From an uncultured Prevotella sp. (lineage in GTDB: Bacteria; Bacteroidota; Bacteroidia; Bacteroidales; Bacteroidaceae), in NCBI GenBank assembly GCA_900772835.1, contig CAAGSA010000071.1, forward strand, positions 1-64,000: a stretch of DNA of 64,000 bases. The letters run 5' to 3'. The notes under the pieces are model-generated. The model had not been told where the DNA came from, ran no database searches, and was given only the letters and a program-made list of their open reading frames with translations. This document shows positions 8,969-17,786 of this stretch, in pieces; within the stretch, counting starts at the first letter, position 1, and each line of letters opens with the position of its first letter. A program made the position numbers and the translations under genes.

Positions 8969-10315
8969 ATGAAAAAACTCTTCATCGAGACATACGGCTG
9001 CCAGATGAACGTGGCAGACAGCGAGGTGGTAGCCTCGGTAATGCAGATGGCAGGCTATGAGCTTTGCGAAAACGAAAGCGAAGCCGACGCAATACTGCTC
9101 AACACTTGCAGCATTCGAGAGAATGCGGAAAACAAAATATACAACAGGCTGGAGACTCTGCACGCCGAACAGAAGAAGGGGCGCAGGCTCATTCTCGGTG
9201 TACTGGGCTGCATGGCGGAGAGAGTGAAGGACGACCTCATCGGAAACCACCATGCTAACCTCGTGTGCGGTCCCGACAGCTACCTGAACCTGCCTGATAT
9301 GATAGCACAATGCGAAAACGGCAACAACGCCATAAACATTGAACTCTCCACCACCGAGACCTACCGCGACATCGTGCCGCAACGCATCGGCGGCAACAAG
9401 GTGAGCGGATTCGTGAGCATTATGCGAGGCTGCAACAACTTCTGCCACTACTGCATCGTGCCATACACACGAGGCAGAGAACGCAGCCGCGACGTGGAGA
9501 GCATACTGCGCGAGGTGCGCGACCTGCGCGACCGCGGGTTCAAGGAGGTGACACTGCTCGGACAGAATGTGAACAGCTACGGCCTTTCGCCATCCGGCAA
9601 ACGCGAGGAGGGCAAAGTGTCGTTCGCCGAACTGCTACGCCTGGTGGCACACGAAGCTCCCGGAATGCGCGTGCGCTTCACCACTTCGAACCCCGAGGAC
9701 ATGAGCGAAGACATACTGCACGCCATTGCCGACGAGCCCAACATCTGCCGCCATATCCATTTCCCGGCGCAGAGCGGAAGCAACAAGATTCTGAAGCTGA
9801 TGAACCGCAAGTACACACGCGAGGAATACCTCGAAAAGATTGACGCCATACGCCGCATAATCCCCGGCTGCGGAATAACCACCGACATCTTCGTGGGCTA
9901 CCACGACGAGACGGAGGAAGACCAGCAGCAGACTCTCTCGCTCGTACGCGAGGTGGGATTCGACTCTGCCTTCATGTTCAAGTATTCTGAACGTCCCGGC
10001 ACATACGCCTCGAAGCACCTGCCCGACAACGTTTCAGAGGAAATAAAGATACAGCGGCTAAACGAGCTAATCAAGCTCCAGACCGAAGTGAGTGCCGAAC
10101 AGAACAAGAAAGACGAGGGCAAGGAGTTCGACGTCCTCGTGGAAGGCTACAGCAAACGCAGCCGCCAGCAGCTTATGGGCAGGACGGAACAGAACAAGGC
10201 TGTGGTGTTCGACAAGGGCAACCACCACATCGGTGAAACCGTCAGGGTAAGGATTACCGGCAGTACGAGTGCCACACTGCTGGGAAGCCCCGTCCACGAC
10301 ACAACCGCCGAATAG
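8969..10315 (+). CDS. miaB: tRNA-2-methylthio-N6-dimethylallyladenosine synthase
   Basis: MiaB is a radical-SAM methylthiotransferase that modifies A37 of tRNAs reading UNN codons. The 448-residue product has the three N-terminal cysteines binding the auxiliary cluster (ETYGCQMN, NTCSIREN, LGCMAERV). The radical-SAM motif CNNFCHYCIVPYTRGRE gives CxxxCxxC at about residues 154–161. The C-terminal TRAM domain (LVEGYSKRSRQQLMGRTEQN) binds RNA. Its length and the sequence IRENAENKIYNRLE separate it from RimO and MtaB. It is followed by a 127-base spacer and the exporter gene. Confidence 0.95.
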   Translation: MKKLFIETYGCQMNVADSEVVASVMQMAGYELCENESEADAILLNTCSIRENAENKIYNRLETLHAEQKKGRRLILGVLGCMAERVKDDLIGNHHANLVCGPDSYLNLPDMIAQCENGNNAINIELSTTETYRDIVPQRIGGNKVSGFVSIMRGCNNFCHYCIVPYTRGRERSRDVESILREVRDLRDRGFKEVTLLGQNVNSYGLSPSGKREEGKVSFAELLRLVAHEAPGMRVRFTTSNPEDMSEDILHAIADEPNICRHIHFPAQSGSNKILKLMNRKYTREEYLEKIDAIRRIIPGCGITTDIFVGYHDETEEDQQQTLSLVREVGFDSAFMFKYSERPGTYASKHLPDNVSEEIKIQRLNELIKLQTEVSAEQNKKDEGKEFDVLVEGYSKRSRQQLMGRTEQNKAVVFDKGNHHIGETVRVRITGSTSATLLGSPVHDTTAE

Positions 10316-10442
10316 GACTCACAGGAGTGGCGCACCATGATGCCGAACGCAAAACTAAGCGCCACTCATACTGATGCCCCAACATTGCCTCGCAACACCT
10401 GCTCAATAACGGAACAGAAACAAAAGAAGCATTTTAAAAAGG

Positions 10443-12269
10443 ATGAAAGAATTTTTCCAGATACTGCGCCGCTTCGTGCCGCCATACAAGAAATACCTCG
10501 TGCTGACAGTAGTGTTCAACATTCTGTCGGCGGTGCTAAACATATTCTCGTTTGCAGCGATAATACCCATCCTGCAGATTATTTTCAAGACGGAGAAGGC
10601 GGTGACAGCAACGACACTGATGCCCTGGGACTGGGACAACATGAAGGAAGTGGCAGCGAACAACATAAACTACTACGTGAACTCGCTCATCGGCGACATC
10701 GGCCCCACCACCACACTACTCGTGCTCGGCCTCTTCCTCGCCGTGATGACGTTCCTCAAGACGGCGGCATACTTCTTCTCCTCGGCAACGGTGATACCCA
10801 TACGCACAGGTATAGTGCGCGACATACGCAACCAGCTGTACCGCAAGATTACGTCACTGCCACTCGGATTCTTCTCCGAGGAGCGCAAGGGCGACATCAT
10901 TGCCCGCATGAGCGGCGACGTGCAGGAAATTGAAAGCTCCATAATGAGCTCGCTCGACATGCTGTTCAAGAACCCCGTGCTCATCATCGCCTATTTCGCC
11001 ACACTGCTCTTCATCAGCTGGCAGCTCACACTATTCACCATTCTCTTCGTGCCCATCATGGGATGGCTTATGGGCAAGGTGGGCAGAAAGCTCAAGCGCA
11101 AGTCGAAGGAGGCACAGGCTCTGTGGAGCGACACCATGAGCCAGGTGGAAGAGACACTCGGCGGACTGCGTATCATCAAGGCTTTCTGTGCCGAAAAGAA
11201 GATGAACGACAGGTTCGACCGGATAAACACCGACTACCGCAACCAGATTCTGCGCGTGAACACCCGGCAGCAGATGGCACACCCCATGAGCGAATTCCTC
11301 GGCACGGTGATGATAATCATCGTACTGTGGTTCGGCGGAATACTGGTGCTCAACCAGCACGTGCTCTCCGGACCTACGTTCATCTATTATCTCGTCATCC
11401 TATACAGCATCATCAACCCTCTGAAGGATTTCTCCAAGGCAGGCTACAACATACCCAAGGGACTGGCATCGATGGAGCGCGTTGACAAGATTCTGCTTGC
11501 CGAGAGCAACATCAAGGAGAAAGATGACCCACTCCACATTGACAGCTTTGAACACACCATAGAGTTCCGCCACGTGTCGTTCCGCTACGGCGAGCAGTGG
11601 GTGCTGCGCGACATCAACCTGACGATAGAGAAAGGCAGGACGATAGCACTGGTAGGGCAGAGCGGAGGCGGAAAATCCACGATGGTAGACCTCATTCCGC
11701 GCTACTACGACGTGCAGGAAGGCGAGGTGCTCATCGACGGCATCAACGTGAAGGACCTCGACATTCACGACCTGCGCCAGCTCATCGGCAACGTGAACCA
11801 GGAGGCTATCCTCTTCAACGACACATTCTTCAACAACATATCATTCGGCGTGGAGAACGCCACACTGCAGCAAGTGGAGGAGGCGGCACGCATTGCCAAC
11901 GCCCACGACTTCATCTCTGCATCGGAAAACGGCTACGACACCAACATCGGCGACCGTGGCGGCAGACTCTCGGGCGGCCAGCGGCAGCGCGTGAGCATTG
12001 CGCGCGCCATTCTCAAGAATCCGCCCATACTAATCCTCGACGAGGCTACGTCGGCACTCGACACCGAGAGCGAACGACTGGTGCAGGACGCTCTGGAACG
12101 ACTGATGAAGACACGCACCACGGTGGCGATAGCACACCGCCTCTCCACCATCAAGAACGCCGACGAGATATGCGTGCTACACGAGGGAAGAATAGTGGAG
12201 CGCGGCACACACGAGGAACTCATCGAGAAGGACGGCTACTACAAGAAGCTGCACGACATGCAATCATAA
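10443..12269 (+). CDS. ABC transporter, fused permease–ATPase, MsbA-like
   Basis: The 608-residue product is a half-transporter with an N-terminal six-helix exporter domain (residues about 15–330) and a C-terminal ATPase. The ATPase shows Walker A GQSGGGKST, Q-loop NQEAILFNDTF, signature LSGGQRQRVSIARA, Walker B ILILDEATSALD and the switch AHRLST. Proteins of this type flip lipid A–core or other lipids across the inner membrane. The gene lies 12 bases before an LpxL-type acyltransferase and ahead of an LPS-kinase-like gene, which supports an MsbA-like lipid A exporter role. Related multidrug exporters cannot be excluded from sequence alone. Confidence 0.85.
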   Translation: MKEFFQILRRFVPPYKKYLVLTVVFNILSAVLNIFSFAAIIPILQIIFKTEKAVTATTLMPWDWDNMKEVAANNINYYVNSLIGDIGPTTTLLVLGLFLAVMTFLKTAAYFFSSATVIPIRTGIVRDIRNQLYRKITSLPLGFFSEERKGDIIARMSGDVQEIESSIMSSLDMLFKNPVLIIAYFATLLFISWQLTLFTILFVPIMGWLMGKVGRKLKRKSKEAQALWSDTMSQVEETLGGLRIIKAFCAEKKMNDRFDRINTDYRNQILRVNTRQQMAHPMSEFLGTVMIIIVLWFGGILVLNQHVLSGPTFIYYLVILYSIINPLKDFSKAGYNIPKGLASMERVDKILLAESNIKEKDDPLHIDSFEHTIEFRHVSFRYGEQWVLRDINLTIEKGRTIALVGQSGGGKSTMVDLIPRYYDVQEGEVLIDGINVKDLDIHDLRQLIGNVNQEAILFNDTFFNNISFGVENATLQQVEEAARIANAHDFISASENGYDTNIGDRGGRLSGGQRQRVSIARAILKNPPILILDEATSALDTESERLVQDALERLMKTRTTVAIAHRLSTIKNADEICVLHEGRIVERGTHEELIEKDGYYKKLHDMQS

Positions 12270-12281
12270 CAACAACCATAT

Positions 12282-13202
12282 ATGACATACAAAATCGTTT
12301 ACGCACTGTTCTACGCCATATCACTGCTGCCATTCGGCGTGCTCTACCTGCTCAGCGACGCGGGTTTCCTGCTGATGTACCACATCGTGAGATACCGGCG
12401 CGGAATAGTGCGCCGCAACCTCACCACGTCGTTCCCCGAAAAGAGCGAGCAGGAGATAAAGCGGATAGAGAGGAAATTCTACCGCTGGTTCTGCGACTAC
12501 TTCCTCGAAGCCGTGAAGCTGCTGTCGATAAGCGAGAAGGAGCTGCGCCGGCGCTTCAAAGTGAACAACAGCGAACAGGTGGAGCAATGCTTCCGCGAAG
12601 GACAGAACGTGGCGGCGATACTCGGCCACTACTGCAACTGGGAATGGCTGTCGTGCGTGGGAATAGAACTGCCCAAGAACAGGATAATGGGACTTATCTA
12701 CCACCCCCTGCGCAACAAGACCTTCGACGAACTCTTCAAGCGCATACGCTCCCACGAGGAGAACGGCGTGACGGTGCCGAAGAAGGACATACTGCGCTAT
12801 CTCATCGACTACCGCCGCAAGGGCATCATGAACATCTTCGGCTACATCAGCGACCAGGGACCCAAGTGGCAGAACATCCATCTGTGGCTGCCGTTCCTCA
12901 ACCATCCCGAGACACCAGTATTCACCGGCGGCGAAAGAATCATGCGCAAGATGAACAATGCCGTGTTCTACGTGGAGATGACGCGCCCGCGCCGAGGCTT
13001 CTACACTGCCACCTACAGGCTCATAACACGCGAGCCCGGCTCGCTGCCCGAGAACGAAATCACTCGCCGCTTCTTCCGCATGCTCGAAGAAACGATAAGG
13101 AAGGAACCAGCCTACTACCTCTGGAGCCACAACCGATGGAAGCGCACGAAGCAGGAATACGACCGCCGCTTTGCCGGACAGAACGCCAAGCAGGGCAGCT
13201 GA
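12282..13202 (+). CDS. Lipid A biosynthesis acyltransferase, LpxL/HtrB family
   Basis: The 306-residue product has an N-terminal membrane anchor (VYALFYAISLLPFGVLYLLS) and the LpxL-type catalytic HX4E motif in LGHYCNWEWL (about residues 107–116). Later conserved blocks include ISDQGPKW and the region around MTRPRRGFY. The family adds secondary acyl chains to Kdo-lipid A or related acceptors at the inner membrane. It follows the MsbA-like exporter by 12 bases, so synthesis and export are probably translated from the same message. Exact acyl and acceptor specificity cannot be read from the sequence. Confidence 0.9.
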   Translation: MTYKIVYALFYAISLLPFGVLYLLSDAGFLLMYHIVRYRRGIVRRNLTTSFPEKSEQEIKRIERKFYRWFCDYFLEAVKLLSISEKELRRRFKVNNSEQVEQCFREGQNVAAILGHYCNWEWLSCVGIELPKNRIMGLIYHPLRNKTFDELFKRIRSHEENGVTVPKKDILRYLIDYRRKGIMNIFGYISDQGPKWQNIHLWLPFLNHPETPVFTGGERIMRKMNNAVFYVEMTRPRRGFYTATYRLITREPGSLPENEITRRFFRMLEETIRKEPAYYLWSHNRWKRTKQEYDRRFAGQNAKQGS

Positions 13203-13284
13203 CGGCAAGCGTCCTCACACATACGCGTATATATAATGTGGGAGAACTGCCGCAAACGCATCCCACCCAACCCATACAGCAGAA

Positions 13285-14106
13285 ATGAAAATAGAGATAA
13301 ACCCAAGCTACTGCACCGACGGCGGCTACACGAGAAGCTGCATAGCCGCAATACCGAAGAACTTCGAGAAGGAAGGAACAGTGATATTCTCCGGAAGGAA
13401 CATGATAAAGAAGTTCAAGTTCCGCTCCGCCGACGGCTGCAGTTCGCAGAACATCATAGTGAAGCGCTACAAGCGCCCCAATTTCTTCCAGAAGATAGCC
13501 TATTCGTTCTTCTGCAAGACAAAGGCACAGAAGGCATACAGCAACGGTCTGGAGCTGCTGAAGCGCGGCTTTGCCACGCCAGAGAGCATAGCATACATCG
13601 AGGTGCGCCGCCTGGGTCTCATAGACTACTGCTACTACATCTGCGGCGAGGACTACGACCATCCCATCACCGAGCGCATGAACACGCCCGAGAAGTTCGA
13701 CACCGTGATGTCGGCTGAATTCGCCCATTTCGTTGCCGACCTCCAGAAGAAGGGCATACTGCACCACGACCTCAACTCCACCAACGTGCTTTTCCACCTG
13801 CGCACCGCCGACGAGAACCCCTCCGGTGGCAAGTACGCCTTCTCGCTCATCGACAACAACCGCATGAAGTTCCTGCCCGAAGACACGCTGCCCCCTGCCG
13901 CGGAGTGTATGGAGAACATCACCCGGTTCACCGGCAGGAAGGATCTCTTCTGTTTCGTGGGAGAGGAATACTGCCGCTATCTCGGCTGTCCCGACATCTC
14001 CATGGAAAAGCTGCTTACCCAGAAGCGCCGCCACGACAGGCGCCGCACAATACGCAAAGCCATCCTCCACCTCCGCTTCAGGGACTTGCTCAAGCTTATG
14101 GACTAA
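13285..14106 (+). CDS. Lipopolysaccharide kinase-like protein (Kdo kinase / WaaP family)
   Basis: The 273-residue product belongs to the small protein-kinase-fold family that phosphorylates inner-core LPS sugars. The catalytic loop is LHHDLNSTNVLF (HxD with the downstream Asn), followed by a metal-binding segment LIDNNRMKF. An N-terminal lysine lies in IIVKRYKRPNFFQK, as in Bacteroidota Kdo-kinase-like proteins. The context, just downstream of an acyltransferase and a lipid exporter, supports a lipid A-core role. A perfect bidirectional terminator separates it from the converging LicD gene. A start at 13285 gives a normal N-terminus (MKIEINPSYCTDGGY). Confidence 0.85.
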   Translation: MKIEINPSYCTDGGYTRSCIAAIPKNFEKEGTVIFSGRNMIKKFKFRSADGCSSQNIIVKRYKRPNFFQKIAYSFFCKTKAQKAYSNGLELLKRGFATPESIAYIEVRRLGLIDYCYYICGEDYDHPITERMNTPEKFDTVMSAEFAHFVADLQKKGILHHDLNSTNVLFHLRTADENPSGGKYAFSLIDNNRMKFLPEDTLPPAAECMENITRFTGRKDLFCFVGEEYCRYLGCPDISMEKLLTQKRRHDRRRTIRKAILHLRFRDLLKLMD

Positions 14107-14170
14107 CCCCCTACAACACCTACCAAACCTACATCCCCTACCAACCCTACAACACCCCCTCAAAAACCCC

Positions 14171-14214
14171 AATATCCCCAACCGGCATCACACCGGTTGG
14201 GGATATTGCTTTAT
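14171..14214. terminator. Bidirectional terminator between converging genes
   Basis: AATATCCCCAACCGG (14171–14185) pairs perfectly with CCGGTTGGGGATATT (14193–14207) around a 7-base loop. It sits between the stops of the LPS kinase (+) and LicD (-) genes and can serve both. Confidence 0.75.
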
Positions 14215-14238
14215 TCCCGGAGCCATCCGCTCCATCCT

Positions 14239-15081
14239 TTATTTCTCAATTTTTTTCATATACTCCCTGTATGGCAAGTGCATGTCGAGCACCCGGAAGT
14301 TCTGCGGCGGAATCTCCTTGGGCAGTTCCATATAGTTCCCGTAGCAGTAGGAGAGATAGGCGTGCGGGTCCTGCACCCCCATCAGCTTGTGTCCCTCAAA
14401 GTCTATGGGAGTCGGCTTGCCGTACACCTCCTTGGGCAGGATGCCGCGGCTTGGGTCATTGTCGTGATCGGCAACGAGCGGCGACGCGTCGTAGTCGAAC
14501 TCCATCTGAATCTTGTTCAGATTCTTGTGCGCCTTGAACTGCGACACCATCCTGTGCATCAGCTTGGTGAACACGTAGTGCAGCCCGTAGCCATGCTTCA
14601 TGGGGTCCACAGTGGAGAAGTAGAGCAACTTCTTCCCCCAGCGGTAGCGCTTGTAGTGCTTGCGCTGCAATGCCTTGTCGGGCGTCATGCCGTCGAGCGG
14701 GAACACATCCACGGGTATTCCTCCCACGAAATCGAACTGGCGGCGCAGTATGTATGTCGTCTCCTTGTCCTGTATCCTGGCGAACTGGTACGGATACATG
14801 GGGTTCTGCAGTCCGCTCACCAGTTCGTATCTCTCCGGCAGCCATTCGTTTGCGTGCTCCACGAGAATGTTGTAGTCTTTTCTTGGCAGAGCCACGTCGG
14901 CATCGTCGTCCCATGGCACGAATCCCTTGTGCCGCACAGCTCCCAGCATGGTTCCGGCGATGAGATAGTAGTCGAGGTTGTGCTCTCTGCACACCTTGTC
15001 GATGGCGAGCAGTATGTCGAGTATATACTTCTGCATTTCCCTCGTTGTCTCGTCGCTTATTCTTTTTTTCTTGTCTGTCAT
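14239..15081 (-). CDS. LicD-family phosphotransferase
   Basis: The 280-residue product is a LicD nucleotidyl/phosphotransferase. The core signature GTMLGAVRHKGFVPWDDDAD (about residues 42–61) holds the metal-binding acidic cluster. The N-terminal helix MQKYILDILLAIDKVCREHN is also typical. LicD enzymes attach phosphocholine or similar phospho-alcohols from CDP-linked donors to surface glycans; in other contexts they transfer glycerol phosphate or ribitol phosphate. It is the last gene of a minus-strand operon that also encodes a CDP-forming cytidylyltransferase and a glycerophosphotransferase, so the donor is probably a CDP-polyol made there. The substrate is inferred. Confidence 0.9.
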   Translation of the reverse strand: MTDKKKRISDETTREMQKYILDILLAIDKVCREHNLDYYLIAGTMLGAVRHKGFVPWDDDADVALPRKDYNILVEHANEWLPERYELVSGLQNPMYPYQFARIQDKETTYILRRQFDFVGGIPVDVFPLDGMTPDKALQRKHYKRYRWGKKLLYFSTVDPMKHGYGLHYVFTKLMHRMVSQFKAHKNLNKIQMEFDYDASPLVADHDNDPSRGILPKEVYGKPTPIDFEGHKLMGVQDPHAYLSYCYGNYMELPKEIPPQNFRVLDMHLPYREYMKKIEK

Positions 15082-15198
15082 CTGTCTTTCTTTCCTTTAA
15101 CTTGACTTGATGTCGGTATTCTTTTATAGTTATCAAACAAAATCAGTGTCGTTTCATTGCATCGCCGTGGCAGAGAAATGCGCCCGGCGCGGTGTTTT

Positions 15199-16545
15199 TC
15201 AGATGAGTGTGAGGTCGCGTCCCTCGTTGAAGTCGGATATCATGCCCACTATGGCCTCTGATATGTCGTCGGACACGTATGAGAAGTCGCGCCCCGTGTT
15301 TATCGCCTTCAGGAAGGAGAGCAGCTCGTAGCGCAGTCCTTCTCCGTCGAGTTGGTAGAAGTATCGCTTGTTGTTCTGCGGGTTTTCGTATCTCACTTCG
15401 AAGTAGTCGGTCTTCCACCACGGTGCCGGCACGTAGATGTATCCCTTTGTCCCCGACACCACGAGTTCTCCTTCCGACTTCACTCCCTGTCCCACTTTCA
15501 GCGATGCCACTGCGTTTGGATATATGAATGATATCTTCGTGAACGCGTCGTACTTCCGCTCCTTGTCGAGGAAGTGTGTGGTTATCTGCTTCTGCTTGCA
15601 TTCCGTGCCGAGCAGCTGGAAGATGGGGAGCATTGTTGTCGGTCCCCAGGCGCAGATGCTGTTCCATTCGTAGAGGCTCTCGTGCAGGTCCTGCGTGGGG
15701 TCGAAGTCCACGAGGCTGGTACATGTGGCGTCCACTGATATCACTTCGCCTATGATGCCGCTCTTTGCGAGCAGCTGCAGCCGGCTGTATGCCATGGAGT
15801 AGGCTGTCTTTATTGAGTCCATGAGCACGAGTTTCTTCTCCCTTGCCATGCTGCGCAGCTCCTTCCACTGGTCCACGGTCATTGCCATCGGCGATTCGCA
15901 CAGCACGTGCTTGCCGCGTTCGAGCGCGCGTTTTATCTGTCCGTAGTGCTTTTCGGGTGCTGATATGATGTAGAGTGCGTCGCTGTGTTCGAGCAGTGTC
16001 TCGAACGAATCCACGTGCCTCTGCTTGTCCTTCAGCGACTTCTGCAGATAGCGGTCGTTCAGTGTGAACACCTTGTCCACGTCCATTCCGTTCACGTATT
16101 TCGCCTCGTTCTCTATCTTGTCCAGTATGGGCGACTCGCCCACGAGCCCGAGCCTCACCTGCTGTTTCTCGGATCTTATCTCCGTGCTCGACACTCCGGT
16201 CGTGCGGTCGAGGTAGACCACGCGGCAGTAGTCTTCCAGATAGTCGAACTTTCCGCGCCAGTCGGAGCCAACGGTGAAGATGTCCACGTCGTATCGCCGT
16301 ATGTCGTCGATTTTCTGTCCCACGTATTCCTCTATCACTATCTTGTCGGCAAGCCCCGTGGCGCGCACTGCCTCCACTCGCTCCATGAGCGACTGCTGCA
16401 CGTTTATCTTTCCGCGTTCGCGGTCGAAGGTGTCGGATGTCACCCCCACTATGAGGTAGTCGCCGAGTGCCTTGGCGCGTTCCAGCAGACGTATGTGCCC
16501 GTAGTGCAACAGGTCGTACGTGCCGTATGTTATGACTTTCACCAT
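15199..16545 (-). CDS. Fusion: glycerol-3-phosphate-type cytidylyltransferase + Gfo/Idh/MocA oxidoreductase
   Basis: Two domains lie in one 448-residue chain. Residues 1–135 are a TagD-like cytidylyltransferase: the start VITYGTYDLLHYGHI holds the HxGH nucleotide-binding motif and RTTGVSSTEIR is the second signature. Residues about 148–448 are a Gfo/Idh/MocA-type dehydrogenase with a weak Rossmann start (RLGLVGESPILD) and the cofactor-site motif GKHVLCESPMAMT, where the usual EKP is ESP. The dehydrogenase glycine motif is degenerate. The first domain would make a CDP-polyol and the second would oxidise or reduce a related compound. The gene sits between a class V aminotransferase gene and licD. 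Glycerol as the substrate is inferred. Confidence 0.85.
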   Translation of the reverse strand: MVKVITYGTYDLLHYGHIRLLERAKALGDYLIVGVTSDTFDRERGKINVQQSLMERVEAVRATGLADKIVIEEYVGQKIDDIRRYDVDIFTVGSDWRGKFDYLEDYCRVVYLDRTTGVSSTEIRSEKQQVRLGLVGESPILDKIENEAKYVNGMDVDKVFTLNDRYLQKSLKDKQRHVDSFETLLEHSDALYIISAPEKHYGQIKRALERGKHVLCESPMAMTVDQWKELRSMAREKKLVLMDSIKTAYSMAYSRLQLLAKSGIIGEVISVDATCTSLVDFDPTQDLHESLYEWNSICAWGPTTMLPIFQLLGTECKQKQITTHFLDKERKYDAFTKISFIYPNAVASLKVGQGVKSEGELVVSGTKGYIYVPAPWWKTDYFEVRYENPQNNKRYFYQLDGEGLRYELLSFLKAINTGRDFSYVSDDISEAIVGMISDFNEGRDLTLI

Positions 16546-16611
16546 ATTCTTTTCAGTATGCCAGTTGATATTCTTTTTCTGTCAGTCAGATTCTTCTCTC
16601 TTTCCCTGTCT

Positions 16612-17694
16612 CTACAGCATTCCCTTCTGCTGCAGGTCCTTCAGCGCGTCGACGAGTGTCGTGTTGTCGGCGGCGCTCAGATGGCCCAGATGGCCCACCC
16701 GGAACACTTTCTCCGCCATGTCGCCTCCGTTGGGACATATCCAGATGCCGTATTCGTCTTTCAGCTTGAGGAATATCTCGTATGCCGAGCCGTTGAGCGG
16801 ATGCAGCGGTGTGACTGCGTTCGACAGCGACTCCGACACTATCTCCAGCGGCATTCCCTCTATCTTGCTGCGGAAGTCGGCGGCAAGTTCCGCCATGCGC
16901 CTGTTCTCGCTTTCCACTCCTCCTGCGGCTTCTATCTCCTTGAGGCGGGCGTTTATCTGCAGCAGTATGCCCACTGCGGGCGTGAAGGGTGTCTGTCCTC
17001 GCTCGCCGTTCTTCAGCGCGTCCTTCAGATTGAAGTACATGCTCTTCACTTCTCTGCCGTTCACTCTCTCCACTGCTCCCGGCGCGAGCACGATGACGGA
17101 TATTCCCGGCGGACAGGCGAGTGCCTTCTGCGAGCCGGTTATCATCACGTCCACACCCAGTGCCTTCATGTCGAACGGGTCGGCGAGGAAGGAGCTGATG
17201 GAGTCCACCACGAGGAATATCCCGTTGCGGCGGCAGAAGCTGCTTATCATCTGTATGTCGTAGAGCACACCCGTGGATGTCTCGTCCAGATTCACGAGGA
17301 ATCCGGTGTATCCCTGCCCTTCGAAGGGCTTGAGGTGGTCGGCTGTCAGTGCGCGCCCCATGCCGAGCTTTATCTCTGTGTGCGGTATGCCGTGTATCTC
17401 GCATAGCTGCACGAAGCGGTGGCCGAAGCTTCCGCCGTTCACCACGAGCACTTTGTCTTCCGGCGTAAACACGTTCATCACCACTGCCTCCATCGATGCC
17501 GTTCCGGAGCCTGTGATGAACACCACTCTGGCTTCATCCTCTGCCTTTGCGAATTTCTTTATCAGCCGCTCGTTCTCGAACATCGTCTCGGAGAACTCTG
17601 CCGTTCTGAAGTACGGCACCTGCCCGGCGCCTATTGCCCTCACCTGGTCGCTTGCCATCACGGGGCCTACTGTAAAATTGAGCATATCCTTCAT
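16612..17694 (-). CDS. Class V aminotransferase, 2-aminoethylphosphonate:pyruvate transaminase-like
   Basis: The 360-residue product is a fold-type I PLP enzyme. It opens with [14 protein letters not shown], the TxGP motif of the PhnW/serine–glyoxylate aminotransferase branch. The PLP-binding lysine is in [13 protein letters not shown], and the cofactor aspartate is in [10 protein letters not shown]. The C-terminus holds [13 protein letters not shown]. The family includes 2-aminoethylphosphonate transaminases, but no phosphonate-forming genes (PEP mutase, phosphonopyruvate decarboxylase) are in the window. Because its neighbours handle CDP-polyols, it may instead aminate an oxidised polyol phosphate (serinol-phosphate-like). 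That is a hypothesis. Confidence 0.8.
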   Translation of the reverse strand: MKDMLNFTVGPVMASDQVRAIGAGQVPYFRTAEFSETMFENERLIKKFAKAEDEARVVFITGSGTASMEAVVMNVFTPEDKVLVVNGGSFGHRFVQLCEIHGIPHTEIKLGMGRALTADHLKPFEGQGYTGFLVNLDETSTGVLYDIQMISSFCRRNGIFLVVDSISSFLADPFDMKALGVDVMITGSQKALACPPGISVIVLAPGAVERVNGREVKSMYFNLKDALKNGERGQTPFTPAVGILLQINARLKEIEAAGGVESENRRMAELAADFRSKIEGMPLEIVSESLSNAVTPLHPLNGSAYEIFLKLKDEYGIWICPNGGDMAEKVFRVGHLGHLSAADNTTLVDALKDLQQKGML

Positions 17695-17786
17695 TTTTCT
17701 TTTTCCTTTCTTGCTTTTTTGTTTGAATGGTCTTTAGCCTCCTGCCGCGGCGCCGCCTGTGCTGCGGCAGCCGTGTGGCGTGGCGT

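Noticed and set aside
11597..13288. 563-codon plus-strand frame across the MsbA-like and acyltransferase genes
   Set aside because: Arg/His-rich shadow frame overlapping two well-supported genes.
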